Origin: Myxococcales bacterium
Lineage (GTDB): Bacteria; Myxococcota; UBA727; VGSZ01
Length of the DNA: 50,096 nucleotides
Direction of reading: 5' to 3'
NCBI GenBank assembly: GCA_023248635.1
Contig: JAHFED010000048.1
Coordinates: 1-50,096, forward strand
Shown: positions 39,475-47,479 of the stretch, in pieces
How the letters are laid out: the number at the start of each line of letters is the position of its first letter
Position numbering within the stretch: the first letter of the stretch is position 1
The notes under the pieces: model-generated
Database searches by the model: none
What the model was told of the DNA's origin: nothing
Seen by the model: only the letters and a program-made list of their open reading frames with translations
Program-made: the position numbers and the translations under genes

Positions 39475-40946
39475 GCGAGCGCGCTCGATCCGGACTCGCG
39501 CTCGGCAGCGGCCTCGCCCTCGTCGTCGTCGGCGCCGTCTTGGTCCCCAGCGCCCAATTGGTGCGCGAGCATGGCTTTGGCGGCGTCGTTGTCCCTGCGC
39601 TCGTCGACGCCGGGCCCGAGCCGGGGGTCGATGTCTCGGCCGCGCGCTTGGCGCTGATCGACGTCGAGAGGGCGATCGCCCGGGCCCAGGCGGCGGCGGC
39701 GCAACTCGAGCTGCGCGCCCGCGAGGCCGAACGCGGAGAACGGCTGCGCCAGCTCGGACGCGCAGTGGCCAAAGCCCGGGAGCTTCGACGCGGACAGGGT
39801 CAGTCCGGCCCGCAGCTCCGCGGTCCCTTTCCGTTGAGCGAGCTCGGGTGGTGGGGCGGCGTCGATGGGAGCCTGAGCCCGGCGAAGGGCGCAAACAAAG
39901 ACCTGCGCTGGGTGTTGGACCGCGATGGCGCGCTGCTGGGGCCCGACGACGTCGTCCCCCTTGGCCCGGACCTCCGCGCGAGCTTGGCCACCAGCGGGCA
40001 CGACGAGGATCCCTTGGTCTTGCGGACCACTCTCGATGGTCAGCCCGCGACCCTGATCCGGCGTTGCGTCCCCGCCGAGGCCTATTGCATCGTCGACGTC
40101 GACGCCCCCACCGCCGTTGTCGTCGATATCGACGTCGCGGCCTTGGGCCGGTCCATCGACGCTCTCGCCCGCCCCCCCCGCCCCGCGCCCGCGCCGTCGC
40201 CGCCGCCGCCGTCGTCTGCGGCGGAGCTGTGGTTGGCGCTCGCCATCGGGGCGGGGCTCGCCGTCGTCGTCGTCGTCCGCCTGCGACGCATCTCAGGGTC
40301 CATCGTCGGGGCCACGCTGCGCCTGCGCGGGGGTCTGGCGGGCCGCCCGGCGCCTGCACCTGAACCGCTCGCGCGCGAGCTGCACGAGCTCGAAGTCGCC
40401 ATCGACGACGTGTTTTCGGCCTTGGGGCAGGGGGCCGGTCACGCCGCTGTCGCCGACGATCGACGGGAGCGATTGACGATGGTGGCCGAGGGCCTCGATG
40501 CCGCCCGCGGTCAGGGAGGGGTCCCGCGCCTGCCGACCAACGACGCCGACGACGCCCTCAGCGCTCGCTTGGTGCAAAGCACCAATGGTCTGCTCGACGC
40601 CCTTGATGAGCGGACCCGCCGTTTCAAGGCGCTGCTGGACGACGCCAGCGACCAGAACACGGTCCTGCCGACTTTGGCCCAGCGGCTGTTGCGCCTGGCC
40701 CGGGTGCAGGGCGTGCCCCCGCCTCTGGTCGACGAGCTCACTTCGCTCGGCAATGCCGTGGCGGCCCGCGTCGGTGGCGACGTCGCCCTCGATTTGTTGC
40801 AGACCGAGCTCACCCGCTTCCTGCCCCGGGGCACCAGCTCCGATGAACGCCTCGCCACCGTCGCTGCGCTGCGGGATCTGCCCGCCGCCGACATCGTCCG
40901 CCACACGCGTGCCGAACCGGCGCTCCCAACGCCTGGGGCGTCCTGA
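39471..40946 (+). CDS. Two-helix membrane sensor-like protein without output domain
   Basis: 491-residue inner-membrane protein. One membrane helix at about 9-27, a periplasmic part of about 220 residues (a coiled-coil of Ala/Arg/Glu-rich heptads, then WVLDRDGALLGPDDVVPLGPDL, similar to the sensory domain layout of chemoreceptors), and a second helix at about 245-275 (AAELWLALAIGAGLAVVVVV). A cytoplasmic helical region of about 210 residues follows. No HAMP, kinase, cyclase or methyl-accepting signature is visible. It is coupled to the receiver-DUF4388 gene by an ATGA overlap and is probably the membrane anchor or input partner of that regulator. Confidence 0.8.
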   Translation: MSERARSGLALGSGLALVVVGAVLVPSAQLVREHGFGGVVVPALVDAGPEPGVDVSAARLALIDVERAIARAQAAAAQLELRAREAERGERLRQLGRAVAKARELRRGQGQSGPQLRGPFPLSELGWWGGVDGSLSPAKGANKDLRWVLDRDGALLGPDDVVPLGPDLRASLATSGHDEDPLVLRTTLDGQPATLIRRCVPAEAYCIVDVDAPTAVVVDIDVAALGRSIDALARPPRPAPAPSPPPPSSAAELWLALAIGAGLAVVVVVRLRRISGSIVGATLRLRGGLAGRPAPAPEPLARELHELEVAIDDVFSALGQGAGHAAVADDRRERLTMVAEGLDAARGQGGVPRLPTNDADDALSARLVQSTNGLLDALDERTRRFKALLDDASDQNTVLPTLAQRLLRLARVQGVPPPLVDELTSLGNAVAARVGGDVALDLLQTELTRFLPRGTSSDERLATVAALRDLPAADIVRHTRAEPALPTPGAS

Positions 40947-41012
40947 AGTTTTAGGTCCAAGACGCTGGCGCGTCCCGACGTTCTGTGATGAAGACGCCTG
41001 AGCGTCACGTGA
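40947..41012. repeat. Family A palindromic repeats (degenerate)
   Basis: Contains TCCAAGACGCTGGCGCGTC and ATGAAGACGCCTGAGCGTCAC, spaced about 35 bases apart. It lies between the membrane sensor and lolA genes. Confidence 0.6.
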
Positions 41013-41057
41013 ATCACCGACCCAAACGCCTCGTCGATCCAGTGAGGCAGGATCCCC

Positions 41058-41807
41058 ATGCAGCTCGCCACCGCCGCCTTCTTCGCCGTCCTCCAGATGA
41101 TGGGCCCCCTCGCCGCTCCCACCGAGCCACCGCCGCCGGCGCCGACACTGACAGCGACGGAAGCATCGGCTCCAGCAGCGGCCGATCCCAAACTCGACGC
41201 CGTCGTCGATGCCGTGCAAAAGACCTACGAGGGCACCAAGGACTTCAAGGGCAGCTTCAAACAGAAGTTCACCTACACCATGCTGCGCCGCTCCCAGGAG
41301 TCGAAGGGCACTGTGACCTTCGAAAAGCCAGGTCGCATGCGCTGGGATTACTTGGTACCCGACCAGAAGAGCTTCATCGTCGACGGCAAAGCGCTGTGGC
41401 TCGTCCAGCCCAAAGACAAGGTCGCCTTCGTCAATGCCTGCTTCCAGCAGGATGGATTGACGGCGTCGGTGGCTTTTCTTTGGGGTGACGGCAAGCTTCG
41501 TGACGAATTTAATATCTCTTGGTTTGATGGGCAATTTGGTGAAAAAACAGACCGCCATCTATTGCTATTGCCAAAGAAATCAAATACGGTCTTTGCCCGA
41601 CTGATTCTGGTGATCGACCCGGTGACGTCAAGGGTGAAGCAATCCGTCGTCGTCGATCCTGCCGGCAATGTGAATCAGTTCATTTTCTCTGACCTGAAGT
41701 TCAACAAAGGCGTCGAGCAGAAGACGTTCACCTACAAGCCAACGGCAGGGATCAACGCGGCGCGGATGCCTGGTTCCTGCAGCGATCCAGTCCCCGGCAT
41801 CAAATAG
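41058..41807 (+). CDS. lolA: Outer-membrane lipoprotein carrier LolA
   Basis: 249-residue periplasmic carrier that takes lipoproteins from LolCDE to the outer membrane. It has a signal peptide of about 20 residues, a Pro/Thr/Ala spacer, then the LolA fold: FKGSFKQKFTY, GTVTFEKPGRMRWDYLVPDQKSFIVDGKALWLVQPKDK, and the late VIDPVTSRVKQSVVVDPAGNVNQFIFSDLKFN. The Arg of the MRWDY segment is the functional Arg. Codons from about 41505 to 41605 are far more AT-rich than the rest of the gene. Many lipoproteins in this window depend on this pathway. Confidence 0.95.
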   Translation: MQLATAAFFAVLQMMGPLAAPTEPPPPAPTLTATEASAPAAADPKLDAVVDAVQKTYEGTKDFKGSFKQKFTYTMLRRSQESKGTVTFEKPGRMRWDYLVPDQKSFIVDGKALWLVQPKDKVAFVNACFQQDGLTASVAFLWGDGKLRDEFNISWFDGQFGEKTDRHLLLLPKKSNTVFARLILVIDPVTSRVKQSVVVDPAGNVNQFIFSDLKFNKGVEQKTFTYKPTAGINAARMPGSCSDPVPGIK

Positions 41808-41894
41808 ACGACATCATCAAGCAGCTGACGGCGTCGCCGCTCGGCCCCCAGCCCCAAGATGGAGGGCCGAGGCGTCGATCTTCACTACCAATTC

Positions 41895-41966
41895 TCCAAG
41901 ACGCCACGTCTTGAACATCAAAACTTCAGGACCGGCCAGCGTCTTGAACCATCAAAACTTCAAGAG
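41895..41966. repeat. Family A palindromic repeats
   Basis: CCAAGACGCCACGTCTTGAACATC followed by AACTTCAGGACCGGCCAGCGTC, then TTGAACCATCAAAACTTCAA. The arms match family A. It lies in the 216-base gap between lolA and the HU/IHF gene. Confidence 0.75.
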
Positions 41967-42023
41967 AATCGCAGCGTTGCCAGGGCCCTGCCGTCCGGGC
42001 TACGAGATGAAGAGAGGCCCGGC

Positions 42024-42323
42024 ATGACCAAAAGCGAGCTCGTCGAAGAAGTCGCCCGGCAAGTGCCCGGCATGTCCAAGCGTGACGTCGAAATCGTCGT
42101 CGACACCATCTTCGACAGCCTCACCGCCGCCCTGGTCCGCCGCGACCGCATCGAGATCCGCGGCTTCGGATCCTTCATCGCCAAAAAGCGCCGCGCCCGC
42201 GAAGGCCGCAACCCGCGCAAGCCAGAGGTCAAGGTCTCGGTGCCGCAAAAGCACGTGCCCTTCTTCACCTGCGGCAAAGAACTGCGCGAGCGCGTCAACA
42301 CCCTCACCGAGCGCAAGACCTAG
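42024..42323 (+). CDS. HU/IHF family DNA-binding protein
   Basis: 99-residue nucleoid protein of the HU/IHF family that bends DNA as a dimer. The beta-arm region RIEIRGFGSFIAKKRRAREGRNPRKP and the closing FFTCGKELRERVN motif fit IHF-beta more than HU, with one cysteine in the C-terminal helix region. The ATG at 42024 has GAGAGG six bases upstream; the longer frame would start inside the family A repeat. The next gene follows by three bases. Confidence 0.94.
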   Translation: MTKSELVEEVARQVPGMSKRDVEIVVDTIFDSLTAALVRRDRIEIRGFGSFIAKKRRAREGRNPRKPEVKVSVPQKHVPFFTCGKELRERVNTLTERKT

Positions 42324-42326
42324 GCG

Positions 42327-42884
42327 ATGGATCGCATGTACGCGCCGTGGCGCCTGGCCTACGTGCATGGCGCCCGCGAAGACGTCATCGAGGCCCCCAC
42401 GGGCTGCATCTTTTGCGACTACATCTTGCCCCGCGGCCAAGCTGTGTCGACGTCGTCAGATCCCACCCGCCGCATCTTCGACCAGCGCCGGCTCGTGGTC
42501 ACAGTGCGCGAGCGGGCCTTCGTCGTCTTGAACAAATTTCCTTATGGCAACGGCCACGCGCTGGTCGTGCCCCGCGCCCACACCGAGCACCTCGACGCCC
42601 TCGACGACCGCACCTTCCACGACACGCAAACACTCTTGCGCGAGACCCTGGCAGCGCTTCGCGAGGTCTACGCCCCCGACGGCGTCAACGTCGGCATGAA
42701 CATCGGTGCCGCCGCCGGCGCGGGCATCGCCGCCCACTGCCACTGGCACGTGCTGCCCCGCTGGAAGGGGGACATGAATTTCCTGCCGGTGTTCGCCGAC
42801 GTCAAAGTGCTCAGCGAGTCCCTCGACGACACCTGGACCCGATTGGCCGCCAAGCTCCGCTCCGTCGACGAAGACGCCACCTGA
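42327..42884 (+). CDS. HIT family protein (diadenosine phosphate-type)
   Basis: 185-residue HIT-domain protein. The catalytic triad motif HCHWHVLPRW (H-x-H-x-H) is intact. A CxxC pair (Cys27 and Cys30, GCIFC) near the N-terminus fits zinc-binding bacterial HIT hydrolases and phosphorylases acting on Ap4A or AMP derivatives. The start MYAPWRLAYV resembles the ATP adenylyltransferase/Ap4A phosphorylase subgroup. The ATG is three bases from the HU/IHF stop, so they are cotranscribed. It converges with the diiron protein gene. Confidence 0.9.
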   Translation: MDRMYAPWRLAYVHGAREDVIEAPTGCIFCDYILPRGQAVSTSSDPTRRIFDQRRLVVTVRERAFVVLNKFPYGNGHALVVPRAHTEHLDALDDRTFHDTQTLLRETLAALREVYAPDGVNVGMNIGAAAGAGIAAHCHWHVLPRWKGDMNFLPVFADVKVLSESLDDTWTRLAAKLRSVDEDAT

Positions 42885-42887
42885 TGA

Positions 42888-43733
42888 TCAGTTCATCCCA
42901 AGACGGCCGAGGTGCATCGCGTGATAGGCGCGCACCTTCTCCATCGGCACCGCGGGATCGACGCCGTGGCGGGCCATGTTGTCGGCGTTCTCCTCGAAGA
43001 TGGCCATCATCTCGTTCGAGAGCTCGCCGACGACGTCTTCGACGTAGGCGCGCTTGTTGGGTTGGTTTTCGAGGAGCCCCCGCAGGCGCATCAACCCGAA
43101 GCCCACATGCCGTCTCTCGTCGAGCAGCACGGTCTTCAGCATCTGGGAGGTACCCGGGTCGATGTCTTCGAGCAGGGCCGCGTTGAACTCGAAGAAACCC
43201 AGGGCGAGGCCTTCGAGGGCCAGGTTTTGGCCGATGACGCCGCCGACGAAATCGCGGCTGTCGACGACGCGGGCCCGCATGTGAGCGTGGAAGGCGAACA
43301 TGCGGGGGTTCACGTATTTGTGCAGGGTGCGGTCGACGTCTTCGCAGCCGAGGCTCTTGAGTCGGTGGGTGAAGACCTCGACATGCCGGGCCTCGTCGAT
43401 CACCTGCGTGGCGAGGAACATGCGCGCATTGTCGTCGGGCGCGAAGGCGCACAGCGCGGCGGAGCACTCGAAGGCGACGCGCTCTCCGGCGAGTCCGCCG
43501 GCCACGGCGCCGACGATGGCGTGGTAGGTGGCCGAGGGCAGGGCCCGCAGCTGCGCCTGCGTGAGCGGTGCCGTGGAATATCCGAAGGTGGTGCCGTCGA
43601 GGTAGGTGCTGCTGCGCTCGCGCCAGTACTGCACCTCGTAGAGCTTGTGGGGGCGCAGCTCCGCCGTCGTCGGCGCATAGGCCAGCGCGTCGTGGGGAAC
43701 ATCAGACAGAGGCCGGCGGGGTTCGAGGGTCAT
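42888..43733 (-). CDS. Ferritin-like diiron protein (R2-like)
   Basis: 281-residue helical protein with the six ligands of a carboxylate-bridged diiron centre: a Glu near 84-89 (GERVAFE), E114-x-x-H117 (DEARH), Glu174 (ALEGLALG) and E206-x-x-H209 (DERRH). Spacing is close to ribonucleotide reductase R2 and R2-like ligand-binding oxidases, but it lacks R2 radical-pathway features that I can identify. The ATG overlaps the TetR gene stop as ATGA, so it is likely controlled by that repressor. Its reaction is unknown; it may be an oxygenase or oxidase acting on a small hydrophobic substrate. Confidence 0.85.
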   Translation of the reverse strand: MTLEPRRPLSDVPHDALAYAPTTAELRPHKLYEVQYWRERSSTYLDGTTFGYSTAPLTQAQLRALPSATYHAIVGAVAGGLAGERVAFECSAALCAFAPDDNARMFLATQVIDEARHVEVFTHRLKSLGCEDVDRTLHKYVNPRMFAFHAHMRARVVDSRDFVGGVIGQNLALEGLALGFFEFNAALLEDIDPGTSQMLKTVLLDERRHVGFGLMRLRGLLENQPNKRAYVEDVVGELSNEMMAIFEENADNMARHGVDPAVPMEKVRAYHAMHLGRLGMN

Positions 43734-44470
43734 CGACGCTCCGGGGCGCTGAGGGAGGAAACGAAAGCGGTGGCGACGTCGCCCAAAGCCTGGCCCAGGG
43801 CTGCTCGGTCGAAAGGCCGCGGCGACGACGCGGCGATGCGCCATTGCAAGAGGCCGCCTTCGACGATGGCCAAGAGCGACGCGCCGTGCGCGCGCAGGGC
43901 GTCGTCGTCGAGGCTGCCCAGCTCAGGTCGCTGCAAGAGCAGCGCACGTCGGCATTGCAGCCGCGCGCCCTCTTGGACCTGAAAGACGACATCGCCGATG
44001 TCCTTGCGCGAGGGAGCCTGGCCCCAGAAGTCCAACCAAACGCCGAGCAAGCGGACGGCTTCGTCGGTGTCACCAGAGAAATGCCATCGCACCAAGGCGT
44101 CGACGGCGTGAACCTTTGGCGAGGCCCCGCGATCTCCGCTTCGCCCCGCTTGGCGATCGAGGAAGGCGGCGAGTCGCACGAGGTAACGGTCGCCGAGGCG
44201 TCGCATGAGCTCGGCGACGAGCTCGTCTTTGCTCTCGAAGTAGTAGTGCAGCGCGCCCCGAGAAATGCCGGCCGCTTCGACGATCTCGCTCACCGAAGCC
44301 CCCGGCCCTCCTGATGACGACATCACTGCAAAGAGGGCGTCGAGGATGCGCGCGCGGCGCTGAAGGCGACCTTCCTTTTTGGAGCGCGACAGGGGCGCGT
44401 CGACGGGGGCGTCGCTGGCCTCGAGGGCCATGGGCGGGGTGAAACGCTGCTGGGCAGAGAGCTGGTGCAA
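43730..44470 (-). CDS. TetR family transcriptional regulator
   Basis: 246-residue repressor with an N-terminal helix-turn-helix (ASVSEIVEAAGISRGALHYYFESKDEL) and a ligand-binding helical domain. I took TTG at 44470 as start because GGAGG lies four bases upstream; an ATG at 44431 would drop 13 residues and lacks such a site. Upstream are two overlapping perfect palindromes (44478-44505), the likely operator. It is cotranscribed with the diiron protein by an ATGA overlap, so ligand binding probably relieves repression of both genes. Confidence 0.92.
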   Translation of the reverse strand: MHQLSAQQRFTPPMALEASDAPVDAPLSRSKKEGRLQRRARILDALFAVMSSSGGPGASVSEIVEAAGISRGALHYYFESKDELVAELMRRLGDRYLVRLAAFLDRQAGRSGDRGASPKVHAVDALVRWHFSGDTDEAVRLLGVWLDFWGQAPSRKDIGDVVFQVQEGARLQCRRALLLQRPELGSLDDDALRAHGASLLAIVEGGLLQWRIAASSPRPFDRAALGQALGDVATAFVSSLSAPERR

Positions 44471-44477
44471 CCGACCT

Positions 44478-44505
44478 CCAACACCGATGTTGGACGAGTG
44501 TCCAA
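44478..44505. promoter_or_regulatory. Probable TetR operator (two overlapping palindromes)
   Basis: CCAACA-CCGA-TGTTGG (44478-44493) and TTGGAC-GAGT-GTCCAA (44490-44505), both perfect. They lie 8 to 35 bases before the TetR start codon and would cover its promoter. Confidence 0.7.
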
Positions 44506-44776
44506 ATCAGCCCCATGGCGCCAGAACGCGATGAATCGGTCAAGGCTGCTCACCATCCCCATAGTGGCGGATGCGACATGTGCCCCGCTGTAGGTGATGC
44601 AGCGCGACAGCCGCGCCGTCGATCCCGAGGTCGTGACGTCGAGCGCGCCTTGGGTCAAAGCGCGTTCTCGACGGTGGACCCCGCTCGGCCCGCGTGTCCC
44701 AGGGCACGCGCGCGTCGCGAGGGGCATTGCGCCCCTTCATCGTCTACACGAAGTGAGTGCACCTCTCGGAGGCCCG
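44506..44776. other. Intergenic region, no gene seen
   Basis: With the operator, the gap between the divergent TetR gene and the exported protein is 306 bases. Apart from short GC-rich palindromes (such as GAGGGGCATTGCGCCCC near 44723) nothing was recognised, and the open frames across it lack ribosome binding sites. Confidence 0.6.
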
Positions 44777-45415
44777 ATGCGCCCAGTTTTCATGTTCTTC
44801 GTCGCCGCCGTCGTCGGCGCCCTGCCTTCTCAGGCCACCGTCGTCATCGTGCCGACCCTGGAGGAAATGACCCACCGCGCCGACGTCATCGTCCACGCCG
44901 TCGTTGCCGATCAGCAGGTGTTCGAGAAGCGCAAAGGCAAGATCGTCACCCACACCATTCTCGAGGTCGTCGACGGCCTGTCGGGAGCCAAAGACGGCGA
45001 GCTCATCACGGTCGAGCAGATCGGCGGCGTCCTGGCAGATCGGCAGATGTGGATCGCGGGCGCCCACCGCTTTCAGGTCGGTGACGAGGTCGTGTTCTTC
45101 GGCGCCCGCATCGATGACTACTACGTCGCCTACGGCATTGGCTTCGGCATCTTCGATGTCAAAGAGGACGTCGACGGCAAGCACGCCATCGAGCGCGGCG
45201 GCGACGTCGTGCAGATGGTGCGAAACGCCGAGGGCCGCATGGAGGGGAAGCCGGTGACGCCGCGCCACTTCCGCTCCCTCGATGCCTTCAAGGCCGACCT
45301 CAGGGCCATCCTCGAGGGACGCAACACCCTGGGCGACGCCGAGAAGAAGAAGTTGGCTCCACGCCTGCCGATCCGCTCGCCGCAGTCGCTTCTCAAGTCC
45401 CCGAAGAAGGGCTGA
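44777..45415 (+). CDS. Exported protein of unknown function paired with the matrixin protease
   Basis: 212-residue protein with a Sec signal peptide (FMFFVAAVVGALPSQA). The mature part is a beta-rich domain: VPTLEEMTHRADVIVHAVVADQQV, THTILEVVDGLSGAKDGELITVEQIGG, GAHRFQVGDEVVFFG. This resembles small OB-like or 'cell-surface' domains often found next to matrixin proteases in Myxococcota, but no family name is certain. It has a basic C-terminal tail (KKKLAPRLP ... LLKSPKKG). GGAGG lies four bases before the ATG. It is three bases from the metalloprotease gene, so the two are probably functionally linked, perhaps as inhibitor, chaperone or substrate. Confidence 0.82.
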   Translation: MRPVFMFFVAAVVGALPSQATVVIVPTLEEMTHRADVIVHAVVADQQVFEKRKGKIVTHTILEVVDGLSGAKDGELITVEQIGGVLADRQMWIAGAHRFQVGDEVVFFGARIDDYYVAYGIGFGIFDVKEDVDGKHAIERGGDVVQMVRNAEGRMEGKPVTPRHFRSLDAFKADLRAILEGRNTLGDAEKKKLAPRLPIRSPQSLLKSPKKG

Positions 45416-45418
45416 GCG

Positions 45419-47461
45419 ATGAACCACCACCGCCGCACCTGGACGTCCGTCGTCGTCGTCGTCGCCGCGCTGGGGGCCCGCGACGCGGCAGCGTTTCGCT
45501 TCTTGTGCAATGGCATCGACGCCGACGGCAGCACCGACAGCGACAACTGCGGCGCCTGCTCCGCCGCCACCGCGTCGCGTTGGGAAGAGTTTCAGGCCGA
45601 CTTCCGCTTCGACGACAACGTGCGGCCTCCCGAGGTGACCCTCGCGGAATGGCAGGCGAACCAGACCGCGACCATCGCGAATTGGAACAACGTACAGGGC
45701 CACGGCCTCACGCTCCGCGACGTCGGCGCCGCCCAGTTCCGCTCCTTCGGCGACGACAACGGCGAAAACTCGATCTTCTGGATCACCAACAGCCAGGAAT
45801 TCAGCCGCGAAGTCGGCGGCGGCGCCGGCTCCATCTTGGGTGTCACGCTCACGCTGCGCGGCGGCTGCAACGGCGGGGGGCGTCGCGGGGCCATCTTCGA
45901 CGCCGACCTCGTCATGAACGGCACGGACTTCGACGGGCAGGGCGGCTTCGATTGGGACGAGAACAGCGTCGTGTCGACCATGGTGCACGAGATGGGTCAC
46001 GCCATCGGCTTTGGTCATCCGTGTGCGGACTGCTCCGACTTCGCCGTGATGTCGGCCACCAGCGGCTTCAACGAGAGCGACACGCCTTTGCTCGACGACG
46101 AAGACGCCATCCGGGCGCTTTACCCCGGCACCCCGGGCGGTCTCGGCACGGCCTGCACCAGCGACGGCAACTGCGACGACAACACCTGCGTCACCGCCAA
46201 CATCAGCGGCACCGATCGCTCCTTCTGCTCCCACAGCTGCACCAACGACGCCTCCTGCGAAAACGGCATGATCTGCGGCGACCTGGCCGGTGAGGGTCGC
46301 GTCTGCGTCTTCAGCAACGCCGGCATCGCTGACGTCGGCGAGAGCTGTGGGCCCCCCGGCTGCGTCGACGAATGCGATGGCTTCAACATCACCGCTGGTT
46401 GCAACGTGTGCCTCGGTGATTGTTTCGCCGGCTGCGTCGCATCCTCGGGTGCTGGCTGTGGGGCCAACGAGACGTGCACCCGCTTCAGCTGCGACCAGGA
46501 CAACCAATGCAGCAGCGGCGAGTGCAGCAACGGCCAATGCAACGACGCCTTCGGCGTGTGCCTGGCCGGTGGGACGGCGCTGCGCGGCGACTCCTGCGGC
46601 GCCGACGCCTTCTGCACCAACGACGTCACCTGTGTCACCGACGGCGCTGGCAACAACGGTTTCTGCCGCGGCTTGTGCAACGCCGCCGGGCAGGGTTGCT
46701 TGCAGAGCGAGAACTGCCTCTTTCTCTTTGGCAACTCCACCGAGGGCGCGTGCTTCCCCGTCGGCATCAAGACCGAGGGCCAGGCCTGCACCGACGTCGG
46801 CGAATGCGCGCATGGGTTGCTGTGCACCGGTACGTGTGAGCAGCGCTGCGATCGTGGCTTTCAGTGTGTCGACGACGCCCAGACCTGCGGCGCATCGGGC
46901 TTCACCAGCAGCGGGATGAACACCTGCCAGGGCGCTGAAGGCGAAGGCGAGGGCGAAGGCGAAGCCAACGAAGGCGAAGGGGAAGAAGGCGAAGGCGAAG
47001 GCAACGAAGGCGAAGGCGACCAGGACTGCGATCCGCGACGCGGCAACTTCGACTGCCCGTCTGGCAAGTCGTGCGACGACGGCGACTGCGTGCAGGGCGA
47101 AGGCCCCAAGAAGAACTTCGAGCTCTGCGGCGGCGACGGGGAGTGCGCCGGCGGCTTGTGCGTCAACGGCGTTTGCTCCCGGCCCTGCGACGTCGTCGAC
47201 GACGCTTGCCCAGGGTCCTACCGCTGCGACGACGAGGCCATCCCGGGCGGGCTGTGCATCCCAGATTCGTGCTTTGAAAATGAGGCGTTGTGCGAGGCCC
47301 CCGAGTTCAGCTGCGCCTACTCGAGCGCGCAGCGCTACGTCTGTGCGAAGGGTGTGGCGGCTCCCTTGTGCGGCTGCACGCAGTCGCAATCCGAAGACGC
47401 CCCCATTGCTGGGCTGGCGGCGGCGGGCCTGCTGGGTCTGCTGCTGCGTCGTCGTCGCTGA
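45419..47461 (+). CDS. Matrixin-type metalloprotease with MYXO-CTERM-like tail
   Basis: 680-residue exported zinc protease. Signal peptide about 1-25. The catalytic motif is HEMGHAIGFGH (190-200), with the Met-turn at Met211 (VMSAT). From about 240 there are Cys-rich modules like those of myxobacterial surface proteins (CTSDGNCDDNTC, CDQDNQCSSGEC, CGGDGECAGGLC), then a Gly-Glu linker (about 506-534), further Cys-rich modules, and a C-terminal Gly-Cys, hydrophobic helix and RRRR tail. The tail fits MYXO-CTERM sorting, in which the protein is lipid-anchored at the surface after cleavage at the Cys. No propeptide switch Cys was identified with certainty. Confidence 0.93.
   Translation: MNHHRRTWTSVVVVVAALGARDAAAFRFLCNGIDADGSTDSDNCGACSAATASRWEEFQADFRFDDNVRPPEVTLAEWQANQTATIANWNNVQGHGLTLRDVGAAQFRSFGDDNGENSIFWITNSQEFSREVGGGAGSILGVTLTLRGGCNGGGRRGAIFDADLVMNGTDFDGQGGFDWDENSVVSTMVHEMGHAIGFGHPCADCSDFAVMSATSGFNESDTPLLDDEDAIRALYPGTPGGLGTACTSDGNCDDNTCVTANISGTDRSFCSHSCTNDASCENGMICGDLAGEGRVCVFSNAGIADVGESCGPPGCVDECDGFNITAGCNVCLGDCFAGCVASSGAGCGANETCTRFSCDQDNQCSSGECSNGQCNDAFGVCLAGGTALRGDSCGADAFCTNDVTCVTDGAGNNGFCRGLCNAAGQGCLQSENCLFLFGNSTEGACFPVGIKTEGQACTDVGECAHGLLCTGTCEQRCDRGFQCVDDAQTCGASGFTSSGMNTCQGAEGEGEGEGEANEGEGEEGEGEGNEGEGDQDCDPRRGNFDCPSGKSCDDGDCVQGEGPKKNFELCGGDGECAGGLCVNGVCSRPCDVVDDACPGSYRCDDEAIPGGLCIPDSCFENEALCEAPEFSCAYSSAQRYVCAKGVAAPLCGCTQSQSEDAPIAGLAAAGLLGLLLRRRR
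46933..47019 (+). repeat. Gly-Glu repeat tract in the metalloprotease
   Basis: Imperfect GGCGAA units encoding the Glu-Gly linker, with Asn and Ala interruptions. It separates two Cys-rich regions and parallels the tract in the DUF2341 lipoprotein. Confidence 0.85.
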
Positions 47462-47479
47462 GCGTCGAGGCGCCTTGGG

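Noticed and set aside
44744-47389. 881-residue frame antisense to the matrixin protease
   Set aside because: Val/Ala-rich shadow. The plus strand encodes HExGH, signal peptide and C-terminal sorting tail.
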